The notes: generated by a model from the sequence alone, not told the origin. A stretch of 64,000 bases of DNA from Anas platyrhynchos (GCF_047663525.1 NC_092593.1:29104501-29168500), one strand, 5' to 3'. Numbered from the stretch's first letter, positions 34,102 to 46,480 are shown. Numbers and translations are program-made.

Positions 34102-37100
34102 CCCTCAGTCAGATGCTTGCCTCTTGCCCCTAAATCATCTCTGAGAATTGTGTTAAATTAGCCAAGGCTCATAAAGGATTACAAAATCTTGCTGAAAGCC
34201 AGAACTGCTTGTAAAATGGAGAAGGTGTGTGAAAAGAAAAAAGGTGGGTGCGGTGAGAAAATAAAAAGAGGAATGTCTCAGCTCAGAGGAGAAAAACCTT
34301 CTTGTCTGCAGAGGTGTATGCTTAACAAGGAAAGAGAGGTATTCATTTATAATGGTGGATAAAAGGAGAAGAAGAGACATCTGATGACATTCAAAGAAGG
34401 TAAATCACAAGCTAATCAGCTAAAGGTTTTCTTCACCCAATATGCCATTAGCTTGAGCAACCCAAAGCCAGGTATTATCACTGAGACTACAAGTAATGCG
34501 GAAGCCCAAAATGGGCTTTGCAGTTTCTGGCAATGGGGAATCCCCATGTTTTGAAGCAAATATACATTGAATACGTGAGTTTTTGAAAGGGATTTGACTT
34601 GTGATTTAACCTCTGGGCTGGTGCCTAACGTCTGACTCAGGTAGGGCTTCCCTTGGTACATCTCTAGAGGTGATGGTGCTGCTCAGAGTGACTTCGAGAG
34701 CACTCTCACTCAGGTGGAGCACAGCGCTTATTTAGATTGGCAATGCCTTTGCTTCTCCTGGCCAGGTCACGAACGGCTGGTCATGCATGCAATCAAGCAG
34801 GATGACATGCTGCAGGATTACAGGTGGTGCGGTGGCTCTTCATGTGCTGTCTTGCATGCATACTTTGACTGTTTGACTCACAAGGCTATGCATCGCTAAA
34901 GAGAGTGTTTTTACAGCGAAAGATGAGTGTAGGAGAATGGTATATGAGAACTGTAAAGCTACATTTGCCAAGCTGGTGTAGAAAACATCAATTCCCTGGA
35001 CCTCTATGGGGCTCTGCCATTTTACAGCTACCCTGCTACACTTATTAGATTGGTGTCTTTTGAGCAGCATGCCACCTGGGCTGTAATTAGATGAACATCT
35101 CTTCCTCAGCCTTTTTAAGATGGGTTTTCCAACAGGAAGCAGGGGATAGGTTACAATTGGAGGTACTTTTGGTTTCTGTCTTACTAAGGGCATTGCTTCC
35201 AGTTGACTCGGTAAAGCAGGGTTCTGTGCTTGGAGGTAGGAAAGGGAGCTTCAAAGGCAACCCAGGCCCATACAGGTGCTCAGAGAATAGCCTCAGGCGC
35301 TGCTCCTTGCACTCTGGCTAAATCTACCCTGATTTTGATGCCTTCCTATGTCTGAGCAGACACACCTGGCCGCTTTGTGAGCCCTGTCAGTGTTTTATTG
35401 CCCCCTGGGAGGCTGAGATCTGCTTGATCTGTTGGTGGAGGTGTCAGATCCAGAGTGGTGAGGGGGCCCTGGGTGAGAAGCATTTCCACGACCCTGCACG
35501 CAGCCCAGGAGATGTGGCAGACTGGGGCATCCCCAGCTGCTGCCGACCTGCCAGGCTGGTCTGAGAAGTCTCATCAGATCCAAGGCCCCAGGGGAATAAT
35601 ACCCACTGGCACTAACGCAATTAGGACAATTAAATAATATAATGTTCGTAATAATGATGGGCAGTATGGAAGCAGGCCTGCAAACCACCTATGGAGATGC
35701 TTCCATTGGAGAATAACTCCTCGAGACCAAACTTCTCTATGAGGCACTGTTTTGCCTGGCTGTTGAAAGTATATTTGTCATGTAGCACTCCTTTTATCTT
35801 AAGATCCTTCTCCTCTTTTTTTGGGATAATGTTTTTATTATGTGTTTTAAAGAGGAGAAAAAAAAAAGTATAAATAAACCAGCTGTAATTTCTGTAGCTT
35901 GGAAGGAGCTCTTACTTGACCCCGTAGTTTAATAAAAATGCTTTCACTGATTTTTATTTTTATTTTTTTATAAAGGTAGGACCTGAGCAGTGCTGCTGAT
36001 CGGAATGTATATAGCAGCTTTCAGATTTCCTTTGAGCTTCAAGCTCTCCTGAAAGCTGGTCATGAATTATTAAGGCAGGCGATTACCTTAACTGGAATGT
36101 ATATGGCTGTTTCATCAGTGAAGTTGGGGAGCACTCTGAGGTGCGGACAGCTTTCCCGTGGAGGTTTAGCAACCCAAAATGGTGAAGCTCTCCTCACTTT
36201 CCCTGCCTCTTACGGGAATTCTGCAATACCTTATAGAAACTTCTGGCTGGACACAAAATCTTCAGGTTGGATGTTTTCACTTTTGTGTTTTAAAAACTTC
36301 CTCCCAGGAGCTCTGCTTGGCCCTGCATTATTTATTTATTTTTTTGGCTGGATACACATTTATTTCACCTTTATTTTTTATTAAAATCTGTTAGGATGTT
36401 TAGTAGTTCTATTAAAGCCCAGCAGGGTCTCGTTCTGCTTGGTGCGGAGCCCTCCTGGCTGCAGCACTGGGCTCTGGGGGTAAGACTTTAGCACAGCTTT
36501 TCCTTGCCCTCCTTGGGTAACAAGGTGCTTGTTGGAGCAGGGCTGTGATCCTTCTCACCTCCCCGATGGATAATTTCACCTGGCACCACTGGAATTAAAA
36601 GATTTGAGAGGGAACAGGGAGGATGTAACATCCCCATAGCTTTCCTGAGGAGCAGATGTGCAAAGTGGGGATTCAGGGCTGTGAACCTCCCAGGGCTGAG
36701 CCCAGAACCCACCTCAGTCCCCCCTAAAGACACCAACCCCCCCCTTCTGGTGGGGCAGGCATCTCTCCAGCTCTTCCAGCGAGCAAACCCAGCTGCCCAA
36801 ACCTCTCGCTGGCGTGGGACAGGGGAGCATCACTGTGTCCCCAGGATCTGGACAAGCTTTGAGTACTGCTGTGGAAATAAGACACGGAAATCATGCTGGC
36901 AGCAGCGAGGCTCCTGCGTGCTCCTCTTTAAGCACCCGTGTGCCTCCGCTCCGAGCTCCCCAGATCACCTTCTGAATTCATAACCGAGAGAAACATCCGA
37001 CTCTGCATTAAGTCAAAGCGGTCCCTTGGGTCTCATAGGTGGTGATAGGAACATCTCAGTTCCTGAGTTTATATTCTCATAAATCTTGAAGAAGGTGATT

Positions 37101-37769
37101 TTTCCTTTCCTTTTTTTTTTCCCTCTCTCTCCCAGCTTTAATTACCAGCTGCAGGCACCGCAGTGATGAACAGCACTGCACGGGGCGTGCTATCCTTGCC
37201 ATGGCCAGAGCACGAATCCTGCCCTGCTGGGCCCAAGCAGAGCCACAACAGCAGGCATCCTTGCAGAATCTCCAAAATCCACATCCCTACCAAGGTGTCC
37301 AAGGTCTGTAGTTAGACCCAACAGGGATGGCATCGCTCTCTTCTCCTCCTCATGACTAGGATGGCCCCACCATAGCTGCAGCAGCATGGGAACCAGCGAG
37401 GCTCCGCAGCCTCCTTTCTGCTAAATCCCTTCACGCCCTGTGATTTCCAGTTTGGTGAGCAAATATTTCAGGCTGGCAACTTTAAAGGCTGGTCCCACAA
37501 CCTGGGCATGATATCAGCCTGCCGAAGGCTCCAGTATCTGCCCTGGGACTGCCCTGGCCCTCGGCCTGTGGGCACATCACTGCTGGGAAGGCAGGCTGGT
37601 CTCCAGGCTCAGGTGAGGAACCGCCACGGCTGAAAGCCATGAATTATTGAGAGGCACTCTGCTTGTGCTGCTTTTGCTCCGCGCCTCACGCGGACGGGTT
37701 GAGAGAGGGTTGTGTTTGATCGCAGACCCATTTAGAATTAGTTTTCTTGGTTTTATGTCCTTCCTATAC
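34102..37769. other. Gene-free DNA
   Basis: AT-rich to mixed composition with short ORFs on both strands. Segment 35870-36090 is AT-rich (TTTAATAAAAATGC, ATTTTTATTTTTATT) and might be regulatory. A GC-richer stretch lies at 36420-37000. No gene or transposon was recognised. Confidence 0.5.
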
Positions 37770-38060
37770 ATTAAAGCATTACGACTCTGCAGCTGACCGC
37801 TAAAACCTAAACCACCCCTAAGAAAATATACATTAAATGAAGCAAAACAAAAAACCTAAGCCCAGGACTTGGATAAATTAAGTACTGCAGAGTGAAACAC
37901 AGCGTAAAACAATAGAAACTATTATAAATCACACCGAACCAACAGAATCAACATACCAATATCTGGTTCGCCAGCACATACTTAACTCAGATAAAAATAA
38001 ACTGTTCTTGGAATGAACCCCTGCTTTGATTTATATCTCGCAGTCCAAGTACACACAAGA
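37770..38060. promoter_or_regulatory. A-rich, strand-asymmetric island
   Basis: The + strand here is strongly rich in A and C and poor in G and T (for example CTAAAACCTAAACCACCCC and AAAACAATAGAAACTATT). There is no ORF. Neighbouring DNA is not so asymmetric. I considered a nuclear mitochondrial insertion because of the A/C bias but recognise no mitochondrial gene. A conserved noncoding element is the alternative. Confidence 0.25.
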
Positions 38061-40028
38061 AGGATGTAAAATCTTCTAATATAAATACCGCTGGTCTCAG
38101 GCTTTTATCAGATGTTTTGTACCAGGAAAGAAAAGGCTCTTTTTTTTTTTTTTTTTCTGCTCAGGTAATTATTGTGTTCCTCTGAGCCAAACTCCCATGT
38201 TTCCTCCTTTCTCAGAGCTGTAATCCTGGGTGTGGGCCCCACACAAAATTACCCCGCTGCTCGGTGCCAGAGAACGTCTCCGAGCCATGCGCCAGCCCAG
38301 GCTCGGGTGGACGTTTCTGGGGCAAGCCCGGAATATGTGCGCAGAGGGGACGTAGGGCTTTTGGGGGAGATGCTTGGGAAATGCCTGCTGCTGGTGGGGC
38401 AGGAAGAGAGCCCGGCTCTTCTGCAAAGCCAAGGCAGGGCCACACTGCACATCCCGCACACCATATGCATGTGATATACCATCCGTGGAGGATACACCTC
38501 ATTGTCCAGGGTTCCTGGGATGCTCCCCAGCCAGGCTGGAAGCGCGGTGACCACCTACCCGGGCCAGGCACACGTCCCCCAGCTGCAGGCGCTGGTGCTT
38601 GCACCTCACCCTCACGTAGCGCGGCGGAAATGTTGAGCTGCTGGCTCTCTGAATGCTCACTTCTCTCTCGCTTGATACTGGGCAAACAATCTGTGATTAA
38701 TAATTTATTCCGCGAATTTTGTCTCTACGGCTGAAATCTAATTATCCAAGCTGTAGGCCAGCCAGGCATTGGAAACAGCAGATGAAATGAGAAGAATTCC
38801 CCCCCCCGCTTTTTTTTTCTTTCTTTTTTTTTTTTTTTTTTTTTTTTCTTCTGGAGCTCCCATTTGCCCTTTTGCAGTCTCATTCTCCGCAGAGATGCAG
38901 TTGGGACGGCGGAGCTCGGCACGTTGACCTGTACTCAGACTTCATTTTTTTTTCTGCCATTTCCACAGGTCAAAACTATTTGCAAAGGCACCTCCAGAAC
39001 AATTTTTACATGTTCTTCCTCAGTGGCCCGTTCAGAGCAGCAACTGGAAACCTAGGAGAACTGATGGGATGGAGCATGTCCATCTGTCCCTTGCTGCTTG
39101 ATGGGGACAGGCACGGGTTTAAACCCAGGCACACAGCAGCTGTGGTTGTTGCTCTTCTTAAACTGGTCCTGGCTCAGTTCTGGCCAATTTCTCAAGGATG
39201 TGCACCCCAGCAGTGCTCCTTACCCCGTGTTTGAGCCGTAGGATACAAGGAGGGGGGTTTTGATGTGGTAGAGACGCAAAGGTAGCCTGGAGTTGTTTGT
39301 CCAACAAAATTGGGTCTGCCACTCTGCCACATCAGGGATGAGAAGTGTCCATGGAGCAACCTGAGCTTCTTGAGCCTGTCTGTCAGAGCCCTCAGCTCTG
39401 CTCCTAGATAATCCTATGGGGCCATAAAGGAGTTTGGTGTTTTATAAGGGCTTCAGTCTGGTGTAGCACTGGAAACAAAATAGGCAATGTGAGCTCTGGC
39501 CACTCTGAAAAACACCACTTGGACTTCAAATAACAAACACGTTACATCCTTCAAAAATTTCTGGATGCCTAGGCTTGAAAACTACATTCTAAACGTTGTG
39601 CGATCAGATAAAGCACACAGCTTTGCCTTCCTCTGTCTGTTCCTCCCTTTGAAGCCTGCGCCACCAGGGGCACACCCCAGTGTGCTGGGCTCAGTGGCCA
39701 GCCTTCGCCAGCAGCCAGGTGCAGCAGGGAGGTTGTGCTGCACTGTTTTGGTCTTCAGAGACACAAAAGGAGGCTCTGGCTGGCCAAGGCTATTTAAATA
39801 ACGTGGAATCAGTTCATCTCATTACTAATGGAGCATTTATGCGTCCCCTGCCCACTGCATTTAAGCTTTTCTGATCTCCCCCAAACCTTACCGAGGCTCA
39901 GCTTTCCTCTGAAAAATAAAAATCTCAGTTTTAGCCTCTTCTGCAGAACACATGCATTATCATAGTTCCTTTCTTTTTGAAAGGGTGTTGGAGTACATAA
40001 GCAGGATTGCTTTCTCTTTTGCCCACTC
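38061..40028. other. Gene-free DNA with homopolymer tracts
   Basis: T-runs at 38140-38156 and 38824-38847 and a C-run at 38799-38807. A pyrimidine-rich acceptor look-alike (TTTCTGCCATTTCCACAG, ending 38968) opens an unassigned frame to 39234. It has no recognisable domain and I do not call it an exon. Confidence 0.45.
38799..38849. repeat. C9 and long poly-T tract
   Basis: Nine C (38799-38807) are followed by GC and a long pyrimidine tract that includes 24 uninterrupted T (38824-38847). Lysine-rich peptides on the minus strand across it are artefacts. Confidence 0.85.
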
Positions 40029-40892
40029 CTATATGCTCAGTGGCATGCTGTTGGAGACGCTGGGCTCCCTGGATGCGCAGCAGACGTGCAGCAAACCCCC
40101 ACGGCCACGTGCTGCTTGGAGCAGGAGGGCGCACGCTGCTCTGGACGAGCACCCAGCCCCACGACGGAGGCTCTTCTCTGGGCAGGGGAGCGATGTCCTC
40201 TTCGGGTCAGGTTGTACTGACATTGCCAAGGCAGAAAATTGCCTTCTGTGGCTGCTCTCATTTGCTGCCAGGCAGAACAGCTCAGCCACGCCAAGGCAGC
40301 CTGTGTAACAGAGTGAAGATATGCAGATCTCCCCTCCCAAGGCTTTAATTGCCGGAAAATATGCAGACGAGTGCTTCAGTGCTGATAGGGACTGTCCCAG
40401 AGGTGACACCGGCAGGCTGCGGTGCTGATATGTTTTGGTGATTTTTTGGTGCCTTTCCCTTTTTGGATTTATTTTGGAGGCTTGCGTTTTTCTGCCAAAA
40501 GCAGAATCCTGAAGGAAATTCAGGCTGTATCTCCCACGCTGGTGGCAAGATGCAGCTCCCTTGGGTTTGGCAGGATGGGGGGAGAGACGAGCAGAAGTGT
40601 GAAACGCTGTGGATACATGTCCAAAATAAAGAGATTGGCCACACAGTGCCCAAAGATCCTGGTTTGAACCCAAACCTCCTGCCACCGTAAAGCTATCAAG
40701 AGCCCCTTGACTGTTTTGAATCCTGTCCTGATTAGTAATGATGTTTTTAATTGAAATTTCAAGGTTCATTACTGAGCGCAGATTAATTAAATTGCAAGGA
40801 GAGATAATGAGAAATGTTCCCCTCGGACCCATAAAGGAAGACACGTGGTCTAGCGGGACTCGTGCAGCACGACCTGCTGCCGGTTTCCCCAA
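40029..40892 (-). CDS. Unrecognised 287-codon ORF
   Basis: An ATG-initiated minus-strand frame is open for 287 codons in DNA of intermediate GC. No signal peptide, membrane segment or domain is recognisable. The N-terminal third is encoded by AT-rich enhancer-like sequence (TTAATTAAATTGC around 40785-40797), and two shorter frames overlap it on the same strand. It is listed for its unusual length. Chance, or an ORF inside a noncoding transcript, is more likely than a gene. Confidence 0.1.
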   Translation of the reverse strand: MGKPAAGRAARVPLDHVSSFMGPRGTFLIISPCNLINLRSVMNLEISIKNIITNQDRIQNSQGALDSFTVAGGLGSNQDLWALCGQSLYFGHVSTAFHTSARLSPHPAKPKGAASCHQRGRYSLNFLQDSAFGRKTQASKINPKRERHQKITKTYQHRSLPVSPLGQSLSALKHSSAYFPAIKALGGEICISSLCYTGCLGVAELFCLAANESSHRRQFSALAMSVQPDPKRTSLPCPEKSLRRGAGCSSRAACALLLQAARGRGGLLHVCCASREPSVSNSMPLSI

Positions 40893-43007
40893 AGAGCATC
40901 TTCCAGAGGGGGAGCCCGGCGTGCTGGGAGGCGCTCCCCCGCCGGCTGTGCAAGCACCAGGCTCAAGCAGCTCGCTTGGCTCCTTGCAGGATCAAGCCAG
41001 TGTCATCTCTGAGCCAGGCTTTCAGGTTTTATCCAGCCCCTGCTAAGGGAGAGGTCTGAAACCAGGGGGGTTTCCCTGTGGTGTCGCTGGGCTGTGGAAA
41101 GCAAAGCGAGGAGCCCGCACGGGGCTCTGACCACTATTTTCCTCCAGCACTGGCTTCTCCTGGTCACCGGGTTGCACTCCCTTTCAAACTGGGCTTGGAA
41201 AATACCGCTGGGAAGGAGCTGACCACAGAAACCCTCCCAGAATTTGTCCTGGGAGAGATGCCCTGCCCGTTTGTCTCCTCCAGGTCTCAGGTGTGGTGGG
41301 TGGGAGGTGTTTTGGCAAAATCAGGAGTGGGGGTGCGTAGTCACAGGTCCTCAAGTCACCAGGGGGGTGGCCCTGCCCCTGCTCCCAGGGACTGGGTTGC
41401 CTTTTGTTTTTTTTTTCTGCCTGCTCTGTGAAAACATCTCCTGCAGCGCTGTGTGTTCAGTGATGCTTGGGGGGCCCTGGACACAAGGACAACGTGGGAC
41501 CTGGCACGAGCCACGCCACGTGGCGTAATAAATCACAGCCAGGCTGGTCGCAGCCATGGGAGGAAGAAGAGGAAGAGTCAGCGAGCCTATCTGCCGCTCC
41601 AGATCAGCTAGGAGGACAGAGGGAAGCAGATTGCAGAGCAGCGCGGCCTCCACGAGGTCTTTGTAACCTTCGTTTGCAACATATTTTCTGGAGAGGTCTG
41701 TGAAAATTAGAAAGCGAGGGCTTTAATTGGGCTCATATGGACCCTGGTAAAATCTCTTCTGACTGCAATATGATGAAGCAGATAAAACAGCACTGAAGAT
41801 ATTATTTCCTGGAAGCTTTTCTATTTCTGTCAGCTCTTACTTGCTAGCTCTCCCCTCCCTGGAGGATGAGCTCTGCTTTCATACACTAGTGGGTTTTTAT
41901 TTTGGCAAAAAAAGTGTGGGTTTTGGCAGAAAAAAGAGACAGTACATCAATGAAGAGGGGAAACCATTTTTTTTTTCCAAATGCTTCAAAGCTACCAGTT
42001 AAGGGTTTCCAAAAAGCTTTGGAGTAGAGACCAAGTGGATGCTGAAGAGAAGGGAATTGGCTCATATCCTGAACGACTTTCATTATTGCTTGAAAAAGCA
42101 ACAGAGGTTTGTTATTGTATTTGTGTAGACCACTGTGCTGGAGACTCCCCACTGAGGCACAGGGTTATTTTGTCCAGATATTGCACATAAAGCCGAGAAA
42201 CACTGACACGAATAAACCCCACTAAACACCGGGCACGCGCTGCAAGCCTGGAGAGGCCAGGGAGATTGCCCAGGCCCTGCCCTACCTGAAAGGCTCTTGC
42301 ATGGGACTAATGGCCCAAAATTGTGACCAGCATTGCTGCAAGATGGCTCGGTGCACCCTGGCTTCCCCCTGCCCCGTGGGGTGCAGGCAGAGTGGCAGAT
42401 GCTCCCATCCTGCTCCTGCTCTGGTGCCCCGGGGCAGCCTTTAGAATTAAAGTTCTTTCATTTCTTTTGTCGGTAGAAGAGGCTTGTGCAGTATTTCAGC
42501 CAGCTCCCGTTTTACATTAATGATCTGCATGAAAAGAGGCTGCAACCTGCCCTGATCAAATTTCGAGAGGTTGTGTATTAGGGAGGGGATAATAGCACAC
42601 CCTCCGCGTCGGTAAGCTGCAAGGTCCATCTGTGAAAAGTGCTACCTGGGAGCAAATTATTGTTATCACAAATGCTTTCTTCTGCCACAAACCGTACGGA
42701 TTATCCAGCCGAAAGACTGCACTGGTGATTTTTATTTGTTTCTTCTCTTCCCCAGGGGCTGATGGAGCCTTGGATACCCTGGTGGTGAGCTTGCTGGACA
42801 AACCCATGCACTGGGGACAGCAGGGGACATCATTGTTCCCACCAAGGAGAGCCCCACGCTTGTCCTTGGGGAAAAGAAAAACCTAGCACCTCTCTGCCTT
42901 GTTGTGGCACGTCTCCCGTGGGTAGGAGAACGCCAGGAGAAGAGGCACCAAGAGATGCTTTTGCTGCATGCTGAGTGAAAAGCAGCGTCAGCATTCAGGG
43001 AGCAGCA
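40893..43007. other. Gene-free DNA
   Basis: GC-rich from 40860 to 41690, then AT-rich to about 42190, then mixed. TCACCAGGGGGGTGG at 41356-41370 is an imperfect CTCF-like word. ORFs are short or overlapping. No transposon was recognised. Confidence 0.5.
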
Positions 43008-43081
43008 CCATCCATCCATCCATCCATCCATCCATCCATCCATCCATCCATCCATCCATCCATCCATCCATCCATCCATCC
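43008..43081. repeat. (CCAT)n microsatellite, about 18.5 copies
   Basis: A perfect tetranucleotide array of 74 bp. Peptides such as repeated WMDG or SIHP read across it are artefacts of the repeat. Its purity suggests it is polymorphic. Confidence 0.97.
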
Positions 43082-44742
43082 GACACAGGGTGAGGGCGTG
43101 CAAACCTTGCTGCCAGCTCTCCACTGCTGGCACGTGGCAGTTGCATTTTACCCCAACCCTGCAGCCTGTGCGTGTGTTTGCAAAGGGCTGGTGCAGTGCT
43201 GTGCATAACACTTAAGCTGAACGGGAGACTAAATAAAGATGAAATGGAGATGGATGTTCCCATTTGCATCAGGAGGAGTTCTGAATCTCTCCTAGTTTCC
43301 TTTTCGAGACCGGCTGGTGGGTTAAGCCCTTGCCTCCCCAGGCCTCATGCAGCGAGGATTTGTATCCCCAAAGTTTGCTTTGTTTCCGGTAGGCCTCTTA
43401 ATTACAGCAAATTAAAAATTAAGAGAGAGGACGGCGGCGAGCAGTGGGTAAGCATTGTCAACAACTGCGTGTGACGCAGGCTACGTGACCGAGCGAGTCA
43501 CACTGGAGGTTGTATTTACACTGAAATGGAGACAGAGATAAACTCACATGAGGAGCAGAACCAATGTAGCTCATTTATGTATAATTAGCCCCAAACTTTT
43601 TTTTTTTTTTTTTTTTCAGTCATTTTGCCTTGAAAGACGCTGTTTAGTCAGAACGGACACTTTTTGTGGGGAAGGACAACAGAACGAAATTCTGTCGGGA
43701 GGAAACTATTGGCAGGTCCGTGCTGGCAGAACAAACCGCTGTAATTTTTCATTTCCAGGGAGCTTGGGTTTCGCTGTCTTTAAAAACCCCTAACCTAGAT
43801 GGTAATTACAAAATATTGAGAACTGGCTGAATCAAAAACGGAACGTTCTTGCTTGTCGCAGCACAGAGAGTTTGGTGGGGACATTTGGGGTGTTTTATTT
43901 TCCTCGATTCAACCCAAAGCCTCGCAGAGCTCAGGGAGCAAGGATTGGGGTCCAAGACCTCCGAGCCCCCAGCTGCCACGAGGCAATGTGCAGGCTGGTC
44001 ATGGATGGGGCTGCCTGCATGGGCAGGGGTTTGGGCTCTCAGCTGGGGGAAGGAATCCCCCACAGCCTGGGGTTGGGAGCCGGGGATCGCCGGGGGAGCA
44101 AAGTGCATGGAAAATCCCCCCCTGTCCTACCTGGCTCTTTCCAGCAAACGCCGCAAAGTGCGGGATGAATAAATGGAGGCAGCAGAGCAATTGCCAATTA
44201 AATGCTCTTTAAAATTTAATCCAGACGTGAAGAGTAATGGGGAATTGCACTTATGGTATCTGCCTGCTGTAGCTGGGAAGGAAGGGGGCACGAGGGGTCC
44301 ACGAGGGCTGGGCACACTTCTTTTGGGGGCTTTTTTGGAGGTGCTGTGCTCAGCTCTGTGCCCCCAGCTGGGAGCTGTACCCTGGGTGTTTCCCTCTCAG
44401 CAGCCCATGTTTCCATCCAGGGGCTCTGGGCAGCTGGATGTCTGCCCTTTGGTTCACCTGGGTGCTTTGGGACCTTCTGTCCCCCCACAAAGCCCTGCAA
44501 CAAGGGGAGCTGGGCACGGGGGGAGCCCTTTTAGGGCTGGCTACCAGACTGTGGCTACCAGAGGGCATCCCTGCCTCTCTCCCTGAAAGAAAGCCACCAG
44601 TGCCCTGAGACCAGCACCCAGGGCTTTACCTCCTGCCTTGTCCCCAGCCTGGAACCAGCCACAGCCCCACGGTGCTTTGTGACAACTGCCGTGCACCCGG
44701 GTGGCATTTTGAAGCGCTGAGTTTTCAGGGAGCAGCTGCGGG
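43082..44742. other. Gene-free DNA
   Basis: Contains an AT-rich patch (43380-43440 with AATTAAAAATTAAG), a 20-T run (43597-43616) and a GC-rich zone from 43860 to 44740 with overlapping ORFs on both strands. No exon or transposon was recognised. Confidence 0.5.
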
Positions 44743-44750
44743 TATAAAAA
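44743..44750 (+). promoter_or_regulatory. TATA-box candidate
   Basis: TATAAAAA in a GC-rich surround (GCGGG before it), with an E-box CAGCTG about 12 bases upstream (44733-44738). Transcription would be expected to start near 44772-44780, about 45 bases before the ATG at 44821. It is a good match to the core-promoter consensus, but such words also occur by chance. Confidence 0.35.
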
Positions 44751-44820
44751 TGAAAGCAGCAGGGAGCAGGGTTATTGGTGTCAGTGGAAAACACACACCA
44801 AAGTAGGGACTGGAGCATGG

Positions 44821-45126
44821 ATGCGCCTTCTGCTGCTGCTTTGCCTCCTCCGCTGCATCCCCAGCACAGTGGCATCTCCCCATCCATTTGGGGAAAAGTC
44901 CAGCCCGTGTCCCACTCCGGTGGTTTGCGGGGACCAAAAGGGTCTTTGGCAGCACCAGTCACAGCAGTTCCCGCCCTGCTCCTTTGGGAAGCATCTTCTG
45001 AAAACAGCCAGGCGCTGTTCCTCAGGTTGCAAAATATTTCCTGCAAGTGCCTCTGTGCGTACTCACCCGCAGGGACAGCACAGGTGGGGAATTTGCCTTT
45101 TTCACCGTTTTTCCCCGGTGCAGTAG
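44821..45126 (+). CDS. Possible small secreted Cys-rich protein
   Basis: The 101-codon ORF begins MRLLLLLCLLRCIPSTVAS, which reads as a textbook signal peptide: Arg, a Leu-rich core and a small-residue cleavage site near residue 18-19. The predicted mature part has six Cys (near residues 30, 36, 53, 67, 71 and 95) and no membrane segment. A TATA box lies about 75 bases upstream. Against it, the ATG has T at -3, an out-of-frame ATG overlaps at 44817, and the Leu run partly reflects CTG repeats. A donor-like CACAG/GTGGGG near 45086 could end an exon. I recognise no family. Confidence 0.22.
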   Translation: MRLLLLLCLLRCIPSTVASPHPFGEKSSPCPTPVVCGDQKGLWQHQSQQFPPCSFGKHLLKTARRCSSGCKIFPASASVRTHPQGQHRWGICLFHRFSPVQ

Positions 45127-45979
45127 CAATTTTTTTTCATCTGCACCGTTCGCAGTGTTGTTCTTCTGCCATTAGATGTCTCTGCCTGCTGCAGGGAGCT
45201 CAGGCAGGCGGTCACTGCTGGTAAACAGAGGTCACCAGGCTGGAGCTGGAGCGGTGCGGACGCCGATTCCTTGTAGCTGCCGGCTGCTTTCTTTATGAAC
45301 GCCTTTCTGTAAGGCACTGAGATCCCACAAACACCGTGCCCGTGCAGCAGTGAGCCCAAGCAGTCATTATGTGGCTGGAAGGTTACCTCCAGGTCTGTCA
45401 GATGGGGCAGGCAGCTCCGGGCTAGAGCCCAGGGGCCTGTTTGGGTTAGAAACGGCCGAATTTAGTTGTTGAGTAACAAATCACCCCGCTTCAGCGCATC
45501 ACGCAGCACATCTACACTTCCAGCACCTCCCCGTTGCATCCTACTGACAACCAGAAGGGGAGAGATGCACGAAAATATTATTTGTAAGCTATCTGTATTT
45601 TGTCAGGCACGCCGTTTGCAACGTGCCTCGGTGAGCATTTTTGGCAAAGCCCTGCTTTTGCTGGAAGGGGCTCATCTCTGTGCATTTGCAGCAGGTGGAG
45701 GGGGCTCTGAATTACAAAGCCGATCCCTCCTACCCCCTTTTTGCCGAGGGAAGCTGTGCTGCATCCACTGCAGGCACAGCCTCGGCCGTAGCAGCAAGTA
45801 CGATGCATATTATGAATTGCACGTACTGCCAACGCTGAGAGAAAGGGCTGTGCTCTAACAGCTCTCCAGGGGACATTGGAAACAGCACACGCCTGTCTGT
45901 AGCTGTGCATGATTTTTTCCACATTTGTAATTGCAGCCTTTTTCCCCTTTTGGTGGTTATTAATGTTGTTCGTTTCCTC
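45127..45979. other. Gene-free DNA
   Basis: Mixed composition with short overlapping ORFs on both strands (up to 130 codons at 45466-45858 +), none recognisable. It grades into the AT-rich island that follows. Confidence 0.5.
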
Positions 45980-46480
45980 AAAAATTACATCTGTTTAGAT
46001 GTTAATTGAGTTAATTGTTACCATTCAGCAGCTGGAGCAGCAATTTAGCACCTGCTAATAAAGATGCTCGGTTTGAAGTTGTGTGAAAATGACCATATTA
46101 TAGGATTGCTGTTGTACTGCGGTGCCAAAAGTGAGGCCGGCGAAGTTAGCGTGCTGTAACGGAGGGAGAGATGTGCTGGAGGGTGGCTGCTTTGAACACA
46201 GTGTCAACTTTCAGAGTCACAGATCAGTAAACAAGCTGAGCAATCATGATACAGAGCCATTGTAGCCAGGAAAAAAAAAAAAAAAAAGAACACAGAAAAT
46301 ACAGGTGGCAAGTAGAGAGTCAACAATAAATACGCTCTCTTTTAGAAGAAATACAGCTTATCTGTGACAGGCTAATTGGCTAGAATCAAAGGAAGAAATA
46401 AATGTAAAAATAGAAGGGCTGATGGCACGTGGGAACGTGCACTTAATTTAGTGTTCTCATGCCCGGTTACATGAAGACCT
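45980..46480. promoter_or_regulatory. Candidate conserved noncoding element
   Basis: AT-rich with few CpGs and no ORF of note. It holds TGTTAATTGAGTTAATTGTTACC (two TTAATTG words 11 bases apart, near 46001 and 46012), CAGCTGG and CACCTGC E-boxes (46029-46053), and AATCATGATAC. A 17-A run sits at 46271-46287. The combination of homeodomain and E-box words suggests a neural or mesodermal enhancer, by inference only. Confidence 0.35.

Noticed and set aside
33582..34133. 183-codon + strand ORF
   Set aside because: Its C-terminal part is a phenylalanine run from the 38-T tract and it has no recognisable domain.
37770..38060. Nuclear mitochondrial insertion
   Set aside because: The A/C skew suggested it, but A is too dominant and I could match no mitochondrial gene or tRNA.
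39660..39680. CTCF site at GCCACCAGGGGCAC
   Set aside because: It lacks one G of the core (GGGGC instead of GGGGGC) and so fails the key spacing.
42975..43269. Repetitive WMDG / SIHP peptides
   Set aside because: They are translations of the CCAT microsatellite in different frames, not a repeat protein.
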